A stretch of DNA of 64,000 nt from Trichobilharzia regenti (lineage: Eukaryota; Platyhelminthes; Trematoda; Strigeidida; Schistosomatidae), in assembly GCA_944472135.2 (NCBI GenBank), contig OX235264.1, forward strand, positions 95,800,319 through 95,864,318. Direction: 5' to 3'. Below, piece after piece: positions 1 to 10,628 of this stretch. How positions within the stretch are numbered: the stretch's first letter is position 1; each line of letters opens with the position of its first letter. Below the pieces are notes generated by a model, which ran no database searches, was not told the origin of the DNA, and saw only the letters and a list, made by a program, of their open reading frames with translations. The translations under genes were made by a program, and so were the position numbers.

Positions 1-417
1 AATTAAAAAATTAAAATGAGATATAGTATAGTATTTATTACTATATCTTGTGAAGTAGTCACATATTATTTCATACACATATGGAAATAATTATCACGTT
101 TGGCTTTATCTCACTATTGACCGTTAAAGAGACCAGAAGAGTGACCACTGTAGACTTAAGTCATATGGTTGTTTAGCATGTGAATTAAAATAACGAATTC
201 TATAAATACTTGACTTTTTGCATGGATTGTTCAGACATACAGTAACTGACGTATTATCAACCCATGTCTCCTCTTAAGGTAAATGAAAGTGTTTAACTCT
301 TTCAGAGTATCAATTTTTGTACTCATGTTCAACCGTAATTTCTTTTATATTAGGCTGTTCTGTTTATAAGATTTGATAGTGTGAAATATTCCTATATTAT
401 GAATTAAAAGTCAATCT
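1..417. other. AT-rich intergenic stretch, no gene seen
   Basis: No open frame of note, no recognised repeat and no splice-site pair that I can defend. Confidence 0.5.
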
Positions 418-1185
418 GAACGAAGAATATTCTTTTCAATAATTTCTCCTCTTCAGGATCGTACAATTATAAAATATAATATTTATGGTCGTTACAATAT
501 AGGCCAGTTATGCGGCAGATACATTTTTAACGTAGAATAACAGATTAGCAGTTATGGGGTGTCAAAATAAATAGTCATATTTGCGTGACAAACGTGCTAG
601 GCTGAAATCGATTAGAAGTATTGTAAAACAGGAGACAATAGTGGTGATTAATCATAATAGAATTGTAGAGTGTGGGGTAGGAAAATTGACAAATCAGTTC
701 AAGGTTATAAAAGTTGTCAAGTGAGTGGCTATTACAAAGTGGTCTGTGTTAAACAGGAGATAGTTAGACTGGAATGAGAGGTTCATATTGAGATAACGAA
801 TATGTTAAATGAAACAGGTGGAGGCATATATTGAGCGAACAGATAATATCACTAATAATAAGTCCGGACAGTAAAGATGAAATATACGATAGTATCAAGG
901 GAATGTTTGCATAAAGGGCATAAATTATGACGAATAATAATAACTGTAATAATAATATTTGTAATAATAAGCAAAGTAAAAAGAAAGAAGAAAAAACCAA
1001 GAGGGTTAAGGGGAAGGAGCACTCTTGGTGAGAAGAAAAATCTTCAATCCATAACTAATCTGTTATTCTACGTTAAAAATATATATCCGTCGCATAACTG
1101 GCCTTTATTGTAACGACCATAAATATTATATTTTATAATTGTAAGAACCTGAAGAGGAGAAATTATTGAAAAAAAATGTTCTGTT
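418..1185. repeat. Foldback (inverted-repeat) element
   Basis: The segment 418-557 reappears as its reverse complement at about 1049-1185 with small differences. Between the arms lie about 490 bp of AT-rich DNA without a coding frame. Arms of about 135 bp around a short non-coding core fit a foldback or MITE-like element, or an inverted duplicate. No transposase is present and I could not define a target-site duplication. The frames on the minus strand at 764-1000 are low-complexity Leu/Ile/Ser runs and I do not consider them coding. Confidence 0.6.
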
Positions 1186-1584
1186 CATCTTTCTGATATA
1201 TGCCGCTGATTATTTCGTGGTTTGTGGTGCGAGAGGTAAGCAATGCTGAAAATAATAAACAAATGATAGTATAATGTAATAGGAATATTTTAAATGAAAA
1301 ATCTGAAGACAATGAGGTGTACTAGTGTGATTTAGCAAATAATAAATTTATGATATCGAAAAGGAAGTGAGAGATCCGTATGTGTGATTATATGAGAGAA
1401 TAAGTGAGAACAACGAATAGGATGCAGTGTAAGACCATGGAAAACATTCCCAAACCTCAAAGAAAAGAGGTTGAAAAAAACAGCGAAGTTTACCAAAGCG
1501 AAGGTCAAAAATATCCGAAAAAACAGGTAAACCGAAAAGAAATTCAAAGCGTAGACAGGAAGCTGTGAACTAAAATGCGATCGG

Positions 1585-2345
1585 AAAAGAATGGAAAGCA
1601 GAAGAAGAAGAAGAATACTGGGGTAAGGCATACAACCAGTGGAACAGCATCCAAGTCAATCAAATCGTCTTCTCTATTTATAAGTGTAATTGTGAAATCA
1701 TAGGCGTTTGTCAATCGCGCTTGTGTGTCTTTTCTCGAGAGCTGACGCCTTGTAGATTTTCTTCTTTCTTCCTCAAATAATAGTATTACTAAAATAACCA
1801 TGATTGTTCTAAGTACTACTGAACACCCATTAGAGTAAAGAATAAAGTAGTCTCAGTGGTATTAGTTATTTCCTGATTAGTGGCTGACTGGCTCCTCTTA
1901 GCTCATGTATCATACAGATTAATTAATATTCTTCATATACTCTTTTCACTTTCAGAAAATAATCACACCTTGTCAACACGTAAGTGATCATTTTATCACA
2001 ATATACATCGTTTCAATAAAAAGAAACATTTAATGACAACTTGAACGCATTCAGGTGGCTGACTAACTCCTCTGTCCTGATTTGGTAAATGATGATTGAT
2101 TCCTAGTGGAGTCCAGACTGCACGGTTCAAACTGTTCAGTTAGCACTAATAAGCCAAGCCTACCACCAGTACCATACTGACTGGTGGTGTTTCTGCTGAC
2201 AATCCAACCTAAAACCAATTGTTTCAAACCTCACAGTATTGAGTATTAATTAGTCTGCTGAACAAGCAGAGACTCGTCTTTCTTTATTGTCGTCTCATCA
2301 TTAAAACATGTATGCACACATAGTTGATGAGGATACATGTCTTTA
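1585..2345 (+). repeat. Tandem duplication, copy 1
   Basis: This stretch is repeated about 1.2 kb downstream (2797-3420) in the same orientation. The best conserved part is 1800-2040, which ends in a polypyrimidine tract, AG, 24 nt and GTAAGT. A short CTGG/CTAG simple repeat lies at about 2360-2390, just beyond this copy. Confidence 0.6.
1956..1979 (+). other. Candidate 24-nt micro-exon (copy 1)
   Basis: A pyrimidine-rich tract ending in CAG at 1955 is followed by 24 nt and then a perfect GTAAGT donor at 1980-1985. The length is a multiple of three and reads KIITPCQH in the frame that starts at its first base. The same 24 nt with both splice signals is conserved at 3169-3192 although the flanks differ. 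Schistosome micro-exon genes are built from symmetric exons of this size (known of the family). No transcript supports this one, and the partner exons are not established, so it remains a candidate. Confidence 0.3.
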
Positions 2346-2574
2346 GTATTCCAGCTGCTAGGCTGGCTGGCTGGCTAGCTAGCTAGCTACCACCCATCAG
2401 ATAATATCTCGTAGGAGTGGAAAACACAATCAGAATGTCTCCACTCGGATCCATTGTAAAACTATATTCGCCAAAATTCAAGAGGTTTCATTCAGTTGAT
2501 GGTATTTCTGATCCGATGAATAATAGGTGATTTGTCGTCATCTATGTATTCTAAGTCTGGCTGTTGTTGTGCAG

Positions 2575-2685
2575 TTACGTCGTATAAGAGGACAGCCTAA
2601 CTCCTCAGACGAAGATATTCACTTCAATGTAGATATGAATCAGAAAATATTGAATAACTTGGAAAAAATATCAAGTGAAAAATGA
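2575..2685 (+). other. Candidate terminal coding exon of a micro-exon-like gene
   Basis: A strong acceptor (pyrimidine-rich tract ending TTGTGCAG at 2574) opens a 37-codon frame ending in TGA at 2683-2685. The encoded tail is hydrophilic and acidic/amidic (it includes NSSDEDIHF and ends ISSEK). It lies between the two copies of the 24-nt candidate micro-exon, so it could be the last exon of copy 1. There is no homology I recognise. A chance open frame of this length is quite possible. Confidence 0.25.
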
Positions 2686-2796
2686 CGACCACCTGTGTAG
2701 TACTTTGAGTATGTCAATCCCATCCGTTAACAAACGATGAGCCTAATGAAACTTCACAGCTCACTCTCGAAGCTGTATATTAATTCCACAACTGTC

Positions 2797-3420
2797 GGAA
2801 ATGAATGGAAGGAAGAAGAAGTATACTGTGGTAGGGCATATTACCAGTGGAGAATTGTGCAAGTCAATGAAATCTTCTTCTTTTTTTATATGTGTAATTG
2901 TCAAAACCTAGGCGTCTGTCATTCGAGCTTGTGTCTTTCTTAACACCTGAGGACTTGTAAATTTTCTACTTTCTTCCTGAAATAATACTATTTATTACTA
3001 AACTAACTAACCATGATTGTTCTGAGGACTACTGAACACCTAACAGACTGAAGAATAAAGCAGTCTCAGTGGTATTAATTATTTCCTGATTAGTGGCTGA
3101 CTGGCTCCTTTTAGCATATCTATCATACAGATTAATTAATATTCTTCATATACTCTTTTCACTTTCAGAAAATAATCACACCTTGTCAACACGTAAGTCA
3201 ACATTCTATGACACTACACATAGTTTGAATAAAAAGAAACATTTAATGACCACTTAAACGCATTGAGCTTTCACTTGCGTTTGTGTCTTGCTAACGAGTT
3301 AATTACTTTTTTATTTTATTTTAGTGCATTGAATACTTATTTTGTCTTTCTTTTCTCTCGACTCATTTAGATTCATTGACACATAGCTGACGAAGATACA
3401 TGTCGTCTTTATTCAGTCTT
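2797..3420 (+). repeat. Tandem duplication, copy 2
   Basis: Second copy of the 1585-2345 block, diverged by many substitutions and small indels. The 68-codon frame at 2737-2943 overlaps it, but it is disrupted in copy 1 and is probably not a gene. Confidence 0.6.
3169..3192 (+). other. Candidate 24-nt micro-exon (copy 2)
   Basis: Identical 24 nt to the candidate at 1956-1979, again preceded by TTTCACTTTCAG and followed by GTAAGT, while the sequence after the donor has changed. Conservation of exactly exon plus splice sites is what makes it worth listing. Confidence 0.3.
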
Positions 3421-3692
3421 TTATTGTCATTTCTTCTATTTTGTCTCTTTTTTTGTATTACTTAACCTGAAATTATTTTACTTTTCCTTTATTTTGGTGG
3501 ATGTGAATTTGCATGCTCTGCTTTTACTCTTTTTCCTATTTCTTGAACCTTTTCCATCTTCTTCTTGCGAATGATTGACATAATGCTATAGCCTTTACGT
3601 CAATCTCTATGTACACTTTCACATGAAGTTTCTTTGACACCTGTACGTGCAGAACTATTTGAATCTTCCACTATTGGTGTAGCGAGCATGTT
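3256..3692. other. T-rich intergenic stretch
   Basis: Pyrimidine-rich sequence with no credible frame. It leads into the decayed Penelope element that begins at about 3693. Confidence 0.4.
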
Positions 3693-4555
3693 TTGAAATG
3701 GTTACTAATACACAGAAACTCTCAATTGAATGCATCATCATTTAATATCATTTCCAGTCTACTAGAATCAGATTCAACGCTATCACAAAGATGTCCACTG
3801 GACACCAGTGAAATAATTAAGATCTTGAAATTCGCTATAGATAGTAATTATTTTACATTTAATGGAAGTTTATATAGACAGACAAATGGTGTTGCTATGG
3901 GTTCACCAGTTTCCCCCAATATTCGCTGACCTTTTCATGAATAGATTCGAAGATAACATCATTTCAAGCATATTCACGCCTGAAATGTGATTAAGATATG
4001 TAGATGATACTTTTGTAGTACTGAAATGAGATGTACACAATTCATTCTTGAAGAAAATAAACAATCTATCTTCCAGAATCCAGTTTACTTCCGAAGCAGA
4101 ATCAGACGTTGGTGAACTACTATTTCTATACTGCCTAGTTAAGCGGAGGGAAAACGGACATTTTAGCATATGTATATTCAGGAAGAAAACCCACTCCAAT
4201 AAATATTTACACTTCGGATCATCACACCCAATCAGCTCATTCTTTGATGTTAACGGATGAGAAAGACAAAGAAGAAGAAATATCAAACATTCCTGAGACT
4301 CTCGAGCAAAACAACTACCCAAACAACTTCATCAACAAAATCAACACTGACATTAAATATAGTCAAAAACATGTTCCGAAAACATGGACCTCAACAATTG
4401 TCATTCCATACAGAGCAGAGACGTCAGACGATATCAGAAGAAGAGTACTCAATCAGCTGGACATTAGAGTTTTCTTCAAAACATCAGACATGCACATTAA
4501 AAGCAACCTTGTCCATATAAAAGACCAAATCCCCAAAATATTCTCAATCTAATTG
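3693..4555 (+). pseudogene. Decayed Penelope-like element, reverse transcriptase fragment
   Basis: Translated pieces in different frames match the intact-looking copy at 12980-14295 in the same order. The YRQTNGVAMGSPVSPN block (RT catalytic region) is at 3870-3925 and RYVDDTFVVLK is at about 3990-4025. An FTSEAESDVGELLFLYC block follows at 4080-4135, then a RKKTHSNKYLHFGSSHP block, and an IVIPYRAETSDDIRRR block at about 4390-4445. Frame changes at about 3925 and 4245, plus stop codons, break the protein. The GIY-YIG endonuclease end is barely traceable after 4540. The element is dead. Confidence 0.75.
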
Positions 4556-4689
4556 TGTCTATAAAATAAAATGTTTGGAATGTGATGCGATATACATCTG
4601 ACAATTTGTCTGAGGCTCGCTAGTGACTTGCTACCTGATGGAGTTTCCTGGAATTCCAGTGAGAAGTCTTGATCAGTGAGCTCCATCTA

Positions 4690-4850
4690 GATGTCACGTG
4701 TGAGAATGGATGCCCCATCCACGACATTGGTTCTGGTCGCACAAATTCACGAATTGGTAGAAGTTAGAATTCATGGGCTGGCTATTGAATCGGGTCCCAG
4801 TGGCTGAATAGTACACGAGCTTGCCTTGTAACTGGATGGACCACACTGAT
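4690..4850 (+). repeat. tRNA-derived SINE, truncated copy
   Basis: A tRNA-like head starting GGGTCCCAGTGGCTGAATAG lies at about 4793-4840 after a roughly 100-bp leader. The same leader and head occur in opposite orientation at 5640-5442. This copy is cut before the B-box region and lacks the ribozyme part. Confidence 0.55.
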
Positions 4851-5395
4851 CACGACATCACATTACACCACACAGAAAACTCCTTTTTGTAGCAAGCTAA
4901 TAAACAAGTTATTATAAGCTGTACAATTTCAGCACAGTGGTTGTGCATAATTAAATGCCTACATAATAAGATTATTTTATTCGAAGACAATTTTCCGTAT
5001 CTTTGTGACGGGTTTTATTCCATGCCTATTACTCGTGTTGAACGCTGATTGGATGAATAAAACTTCAGTGTTTAATCTCTCTACCTCCTCCGAAATAAAT
5101 CTGTCACCCTGTCCAACTTTATCATAACACACATAAAATTGGTTATCAGATAGACTTCTTTAATATGAAATTACAGTAATGACATACGTAAAAATCTCAG
5201 CGAAACTGAAATAAGTAATTCCAAAGTTTCGTTTGACAAACTGGATCAAAACTTCTTTAGTGAAATTGATCAAAATCAACATACAGAGGTTTATATTTAG
5301 AAAAAATATTTAAGTGTTGGTTTGTAGGGATTTGGTTGGTTTCAGGATTTCATCATGAGCTGACATCAGTTAGAGAACCATTGGAAAACCTGGGA

Positions 5396-5441
5396 GTACT
5401 GGACAGCTATTTCGTCCTAGTTTGGGACTCTTCAGCAGTAC
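5396..5441 (-). ncRNA. Hammerhead ribozyme in a SINE
   Basis: Read on the minus strand: a stem I strand GUACUG (5441-5436), then the core CUGAAGA (5435-5429; consensus CUGANGA). Stem II is a GUCC/GGAC hairpin, followed by GAAA, a short palindromic stem III segment ending UGUC (cleavage after GUC), and then CAGUAC, which closes stem I with 6 perfect pairs. All invariant core positions of a type I hammerhead are present. In schistosomes such ribozymes are known in SM-alpha SINE repeats. It directly follows a tRNA-like head, as in that family. Self-cleavage is inferred, not shown. Confidence 0.75.
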
Positions 5442-5640
5442 GCACCCACCGGGATTCGAACCCAGGACCTTCCGGTTACAACGCGAGCTCGTATACCATT
5501 AAGCCACTGGGACCCGATCCATTGGTCCTTAAATTCTAACTTCTGCCAATTCACGACATAGCGCGACCGCTAGCCAATGTCTTCGGCGAGTATTTGTCCT
5601 CACACCCGACCCGAAATGAAATGAATTAAAAATCTTTTGC
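5442..5640 (-). repeat. tRNA-derived SINE head and leader (SM-alpha-like)
   Basis: On the minus strand the tRNA-like part runs from about 5515 to 5442. It includes an A-box-like AGTGGCTTAATGG and a perfect B-box GGTTCGAATCC, the internal RNA polymerase III promoter. It is preceded by a leader (5640-5516) shared with the copy at 4690-4792 and followed by the hammerhead at 5441-5396. It is not a functional tRNA gene: the cloverleaf is continuous with SINE sequence on both sides. Confidence 0.7.
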
Positions 5641-5866
5641 ATTCATATGAGTCATGAATCAGCATCAAAAGAAAATAAACAAAGCTGCATGACCTGTGAT
5701 CAGAATTTGACCTCAGACTTACAAATATTAGTCCACTTCTGCTAAACACTGTAAACGGTTTGTACTTTTTCATCCGATTTTTAGTGATTACGTTAGGCTA
5801 AAGTTCATGATCGTAACATTTTTCTAGTTTCAGCCTTCACTTTATTCAATGTCGCACTTGACTTTG

Positions 5867-6375
5867 TCATGTTAGCTTTTTCAAAGTGGTCGACATTAAA
5901 GTGATCAATAGGTTTCTTCCATAATCTACGGAGATCATAACAACCGTGGTATTGCTGCTAACTTCTCTTATAATGACCATCGATCTACCTCTCTTTGCGG
6001 TGGTAGGTTTAATGCCGGTTACTCGTCTTTGCTCATATTCGGCGTATTCGGTTTCTGATTTTGTAGAACAGATGTAATTTTGTGTCTTATGACGCTTTCC
6101 CTTTTCGGATGTCACACAGTTTAACGACGGTTCAATGGCTGGAACTATTTCGAGGGCCAATAAATGTCTTTTGTTTTTAAACTACAATTGAGTCCGTTTT
6201 TAAAGAGGGGAAGTTCACAATCAAATAAATTTCTGCCAGAGAGATTAACCACCACTTTGTTCGTGTCTAGAATGTTATGACTCGGTGTATTTTCAGAATG
6301 GTGTTCAAGATTGCAGTTTAATTGAATCTTTTTGATTTGTCTTCCTTTGAATATTGAAGATAAAATTCTTCTCAT
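5867..6375 (-). pseudogene. Decayed Penelope-like element, N-terminal region
   Basis: Two overlapping minus-strand frames contain blocks typical of the N-terminal part of Penelope proteins. VVVNLSGRNLFDCELPL and KNGLNCSLKTKD occur at about 6270-6160, and SMVIIREVSSNTTVVM with SVDYGRNLLITL at about 5985-5890. Compare the ADKGNATVVLDKSDY block at 12800-12840. A frameshift near 6150 separates the frames. No RT motifs remain here. Confidence 0.55.
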
Positions 6376-6654
6376 TTACCTGGTTTATTTTGTTAATGAG
6401 AGTCTTCAATTCAGGTGTGACTAGGACTGATAAGATTTCATCAATATTTGAAACTCACATTCAGAATGATTCCATATTTTTGGTTGCTGCATGAATGAAT
6501 TCTCGTATAAACGACTTGAACCGTTAGTGCTTCAGCTGTGCACAGAAGTCATGGTCTTACTCCCTTTGATAGATTTCATCAGATCTCGTATAGGACTTTC
6601 CCAATAGAGTTGAGTGTTATGAGTTCACCACTGTGGTAGGATACTATATTATCA

Positions 6655-7085
6655 TGAAGAAGATTTATTTGATAAAGTCTCACAGTAATACTTACTGATG
6701 ATGTTTTGAACACAATTCAATACCTATAAGCATATCAAGATACTCACAAAACTTTCCAGCCTCGTTTATATAATTCATTTAGATTTCAATTTGATTGGCA
6801 GTAATACGACAAATACCACAGATATGGAAAATATTAGTGTCAATCGTGTACACACACACACACAAATAATTATATATAACTGCGATTGTACAGCTATGTG
6901 AATGTATTCGACGCAAACAGTCCCTTCGCTGGACGTCTTCTCTTTTTCATATGACTCAATGGGAATTTTTAATCTACTTAAATCCATAGATAAGTTGATA
7001 TGATTAAGAGGAATAAATTGTGTTCGAGACATCATCAATCAATATTACATGATAACTCTTTGAGACGTCATCAAATAAGTTTCGT
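6655..7085. repeat. Penelope terminal region in inverted orientation
   Basis: The sequence at 6655-6790 (minus sense) and 6950-7080 (plus sense) are two diverged copies of the 3' region of the Penelope elements at 14500-14620 and 62570-62690. They face each other around a spacer with a (CA)n run at 6849-6864. The same inverted layout flanks the better preserved copy at 60870-62740, so this is probably the relic of the element whose N-terminal part lies at 5867-6375. Confidence 0.5.
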
Positions 7086-7635
7086 TCATGCAACAAAGAT
7101 TAATCAAGCAATCCTGCTTCACTAACTTTTGTTGTTTCTTTTCAATTCGTATCAGGAAATAAATGCTTCCAAGTTTTCTTCATGCTGGAATTATGTTGTC
7201 CGACAAAGGCCAAGTTCTATTCTTATATTATTCGTAGACCAACATTTGGTGAACTCAGTACACTTAATTCCATTTCGAAAATCTAAGAACATTCTTTGTA
7301 GAATTACTAATTACTCCAGCTAAAACTTTCAGGGTTTTCGACTGTGACTGTAATAACTGTACTGAGTTAATCAACAAAATCCAAGTTAGTGATGTAGGCT
7401 ATCGTGCTAAATAAGTATGGAACATGCATGCGAAATGGAATAATTTATGACAATAAATAATACTAGCAGCAGAAATAATATATGGTCTGCATGAAATATT
7501 AACTATCCAGTATTTCCTCATGAAACCTAACCAGGGCTTTGATGAGGTAATGACTCACCAGTTGGAGAGCCTTTATATTAAACAGTTCACACAAATACTA
7601 AACATGTCAAGCTCAGTTTAACAAATTAATTGCAT
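7086..7635. other. Intergenic, nothing recognised
   Basis: A small frame at 7129-7323 has no support. No repeat family is recognised. Confidence 0.4.
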
Positions 7636-7815
7636 CGAATTTATTGTTTATTGGATGGTGACTAATAGTGGAATCTAGAATACACATTTTGTCATATTTG
7701 GGAATCATCACCTGTACTCCCCGCCCCCGTGAGTGACAGTGCTGTTATTGAGACTTGAACTCTGCACACATTGTTTCAAATACCGAAGTATCATTCTCTA
7801 GACCACTTGGGTCAC
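7636..7815 (-). repeat. Degenerate tRNA-derived SINE with ribozyme remnant
   Basis: On the minus strand a tRNA-like segment (about 7815-7745, ACCACTTGGG complement side) is followed by a sequence matching the ribozyme-containing tail of the inverted SINE at 57494-57780. The core has decayed (GTGATGAT for CTGANGAG, ACAAAAT for CGAAA), so no ribozyme activity is expected. Confidence 0.5.
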
Positions 7816-8042
7816 AACAACCACGTCTTGCACAAGGAATATCAATGATTACTCGCCCAAATGAAGAAGTGGACATATTAACAAAGACCTAACAATTCCG
7901 TCCAGTATAATTAATCAACCATCAACACTGTATGAAATTAAACACAGGCAACCGCTTCAAAGTAGAGATTTTAATCGTTCATCTTCTTCGTTTGTTGTGA
8001 TTTTTTTTCTAAATTTAACTTTTAAAAATTATTTAACTGTAG

Positions 8043-8212
8043 GTGGTGATATTGGAATATATGTACGAAGATCCGGTAATCGACGTATTCGCATACATAG
8101 AGGAGTTGGACTTTGGGGGCAACGAAGATGTATGATTCGAGGAGGTATTCGACTAGGGTGTTGCAGACGTTGTGTACGTGTTCACCGGTGCTCCTGCTGT
8201 CCTATTTGTTGA
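8043..8212 (+). CDS. Candidate terminal exon of a secreted Arg/Gly/Cys-rich peptide (partial gene)
   Basis: An acceptor (TTATTTAACTGTAG, ending at 8042) opens a frame that starts in phase 1 with GT and runs to TGA at 8210-8212, about 55 residues. The product is rich in Arg and Gly, with seven Cys crowded in the second half, and ends CSCCPIC. The phase and first residues (GGD) parallel the last exon of gene P1 (GAD) in this window, which suggests a mature-peptide exon joined to a signal exon upstream. A possible poly(A) signal (AATAAA within ATAATAAATAATC) follows about 50 bp after the stop. I could not find the upstream exons. It could also be a chance frame. Confidence 0.4.
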
Positions 8213-8648
8213 ATTACGTTAAATTTCTAATATAATCGAATGAAATTTCAATTGAATAATAAATAATCTTCTTCTCCTAATGCAAGGTCTCTAACTGTTA
8301 ATTCTGACTATTTACTTCTTCTTATTTAATGTTAAATTGGTTTAAAACTTTTTCGAAATAAATTGAATATCTTGTTGTTGGTTTGGTTGCAAGTTCTTTT
8401 ATATTTACTGGTGCTGGAATAGGTTTTCAATTACTTGAGTGCTTTCAATCTAGCGAAGTATTATTTCGAGCTAATACTTCTGCAAAATATTCATATTTGT
8501 ATGGTAACAGTCGCTGGCCATTTTGAAGATCTATACAGCTATAATGGAGTAAGCATTCATATGTAAACAGAAAGCAAGTATAAGCATATTTTTTAATCCT
8601 ATAGTCTAACTCGTCATCAACTGGTCTTTAAGTGTAGTCTGTATTTAT
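8213..8648. other. 3' flank of the Cys-rich exon and intergenic DNA
   Basis: AT-rich; holds the candidate AATAAA at about 8263-8268 and nothing else I can name. Confidence 0.4.
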
Positions 8649-8860
8649 TTATTTTTGATTACAGCTTGATTCCACACGGTATTTTTGGTACAAGTATGGA
8701 ATTTTCAGCATGGATATCGGTAGCCCAAATTTTGCAGGCTGACCATAGATATCAGGTGTGTGTCGGCGGGGGATCGAACCTCGGACCATGTGCATGGTCG
8801 GCAAGAGTCCTAACGTAGTGGAGTGGATGGAATAGCTCCGCATTGTTAGATATCTGCAAC
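8640..8860 (-). repeat. tRNA-derived SINE, second family
   Basis: Minus-strand copy: a tRNA-like head with a B-box GGTTCGATCC (about 8775-8765) and a 3' body containing CTGATATCTATGGTC, ending in A/T-rich GTAATCAAAAATAAATAAAT. Other copies lie at 18424-18595, 35935-36106, 42735-42935, 48437-48625 and 55043-55216. Confidence 0.7.
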
Positions 8861-9500
8861 GCTATCCTAACTCAAACTATATAAAACTGAGTAACTACCT
8901 TAGAAATTCTCACAGGTGACTAGTAGACCATGCAACCAAACTTAAACAAGACGCATATTAGGTAAATGAATCTTTTTTTTAAAACAGTTTACAAAATGCT
9001 TGAAGTAGAGAACATTTTAATGGGGAGTAGGGAATAGATTTGAAATTACGAAAATCAAAATGAAAGACTAGGCCGATCTTGTGAACAAATTTGAGACGTT
9101 CCAATTAGGACTACCAACTGTTTATTCACCTCTTCAAAACTTGCATATCTCAGAATGTTTCAGACTAACATTTGTTGACTTAATGGGTTGATCCCATATT
9201 CCAACCTGGCTAACTTTCATTAACTTTCACCATAATCATAATTTATCTAATGACGTTTAGGTAATGATCAGTTTTATGATTATGCGTAGCTTATTTGCTT
9301 GTAATACTCAACATTATACAGTCTACTGTCCAATTACTTTTTCGCATAGGAAATAATAAATCAGAAATATGAAAAGATAAGAACAAAGAGTTCAGCGAAA
9401 AGTTTGCTTTAGGAAATTATATCCATTTGATATTTATGTGCAGTTATTTTGTTGAACATGTAGAAGGCATTGACACATTGAAGCAGTTTACCGGCTGTCG
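8861..9500. other. Intergenic, nothing recognised
   Basis: No credible frame or repeat. Confidence 0.35.
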
Positions 9501-9519
9501 TTATCTAGGATTCTTAATA

Positions 9520-9720
9520 AGGCTGGAATTAGGGTGGTATTTAAACAAATCAGCTAACTGAGGAACAAACTATGTCGACCTGAAGACCCGTTAGATCTAA
9601 TAACACAAAATAATATAATTTACCAAGCATTATGTAATAAGTGTAAAATCAACTACACAGGTCGAAGTAGCATTAGATTGAATAAAGCTAGAAAAACAGT
9701 TTGTGCAGAATAATGTAGTA
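9520..9720 (+). pseudogene. Penelope GIY-YIG endonuclease remnant
   Basis: Nucleotides at about 9560-9700 match the endonuclease end of the element at 14060-14210. They encode a decayed version of the NNIIYKIPCNDC and YIGQTSRS blocks, with stops. Short dead fragment. Confidence 0.6.
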
Positions 9721-10628
9721 CCATCACTTATCTCGCTGGGTTCTCATCAGCTGCTTATAGCATAAATAACGTATTTCGTTTATGTACGGCAAAGTTTCAA
9801 CATACCTGCAAATCTTATAATGATGTCAGTTGACAGGAGGTTCAAAATTTGGATTGCGAGGAAAGAAAGGAAGGCACACCTTCGATTTCCTGAAGGTGTA
9901 CAGAAAAGCCTAGGTTTCAAGAGAACAAACACTTACATTAATGGCAGTTGCACAGATGTGCAGCAGTTCGAGTTGCCACTTTCCATGTAAGCCAAAAGGT
10001 CAATAAATTATAAGTTTATTCTCTATGCCAGACTATCAGAACAGTGTTGTGCATTAAAATGGTTCATAGAGCAGTTCAAAAGCAAGACCACCAATACACA
10101 GATATGTAACGGCAGGAGACAAGAGCCAGGCAACAGGTCGTTTATTGAGACAGTCAAGAGTTGCACATAAATCTTTATGTACATTATTACAGGTTATGTT
10201 TAGCAGAGAAATAGCTTGTTCTGACTGGTTGTTCTCCCAATGAAAGTTATTCTGTCATCACTTTGTGGACATCCCTTTGAAGGTCAGACCATATACCTGT
10301 GAACAGTAACCACACACGATAAGTCTTTGATATTGTTCTTCGATTCTCCAAGATTTGGGACGTTAAAATTGATGCAAATTGCTGTCTCGTTCGGATAAAT
10401 TCATGAACTTATTTACAGAGCTTGCACACCGTCAAAAAAAATGTTGGCCGGCACTAAGTGCCGTCTAGGATAGCATTCCATCCAACAAGAAAATAAAGCA
10501 ATGCATGCAACGAACTAAATTTATGTGAAAATATCTGAAATATTGAACAGTTGGCAGTTCGCACAATTCAGCTTCATTATGACCAGAAATATATGCCAAC
10601 ATTGGATGATGACCCCGACGAGGATCGA

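Noticed and set aside
764..1801. Three minus-strand frames rich in Leu, Phe and Ser
   Set aside because: Low-complexity translations of A/G-rich DNA without start context or similarity.
5442..5515. Possible functional tRNA gene
   Set aside because: Good B-box, but continuous with SINE leader and hammerhead, with no terminator run directly after it.
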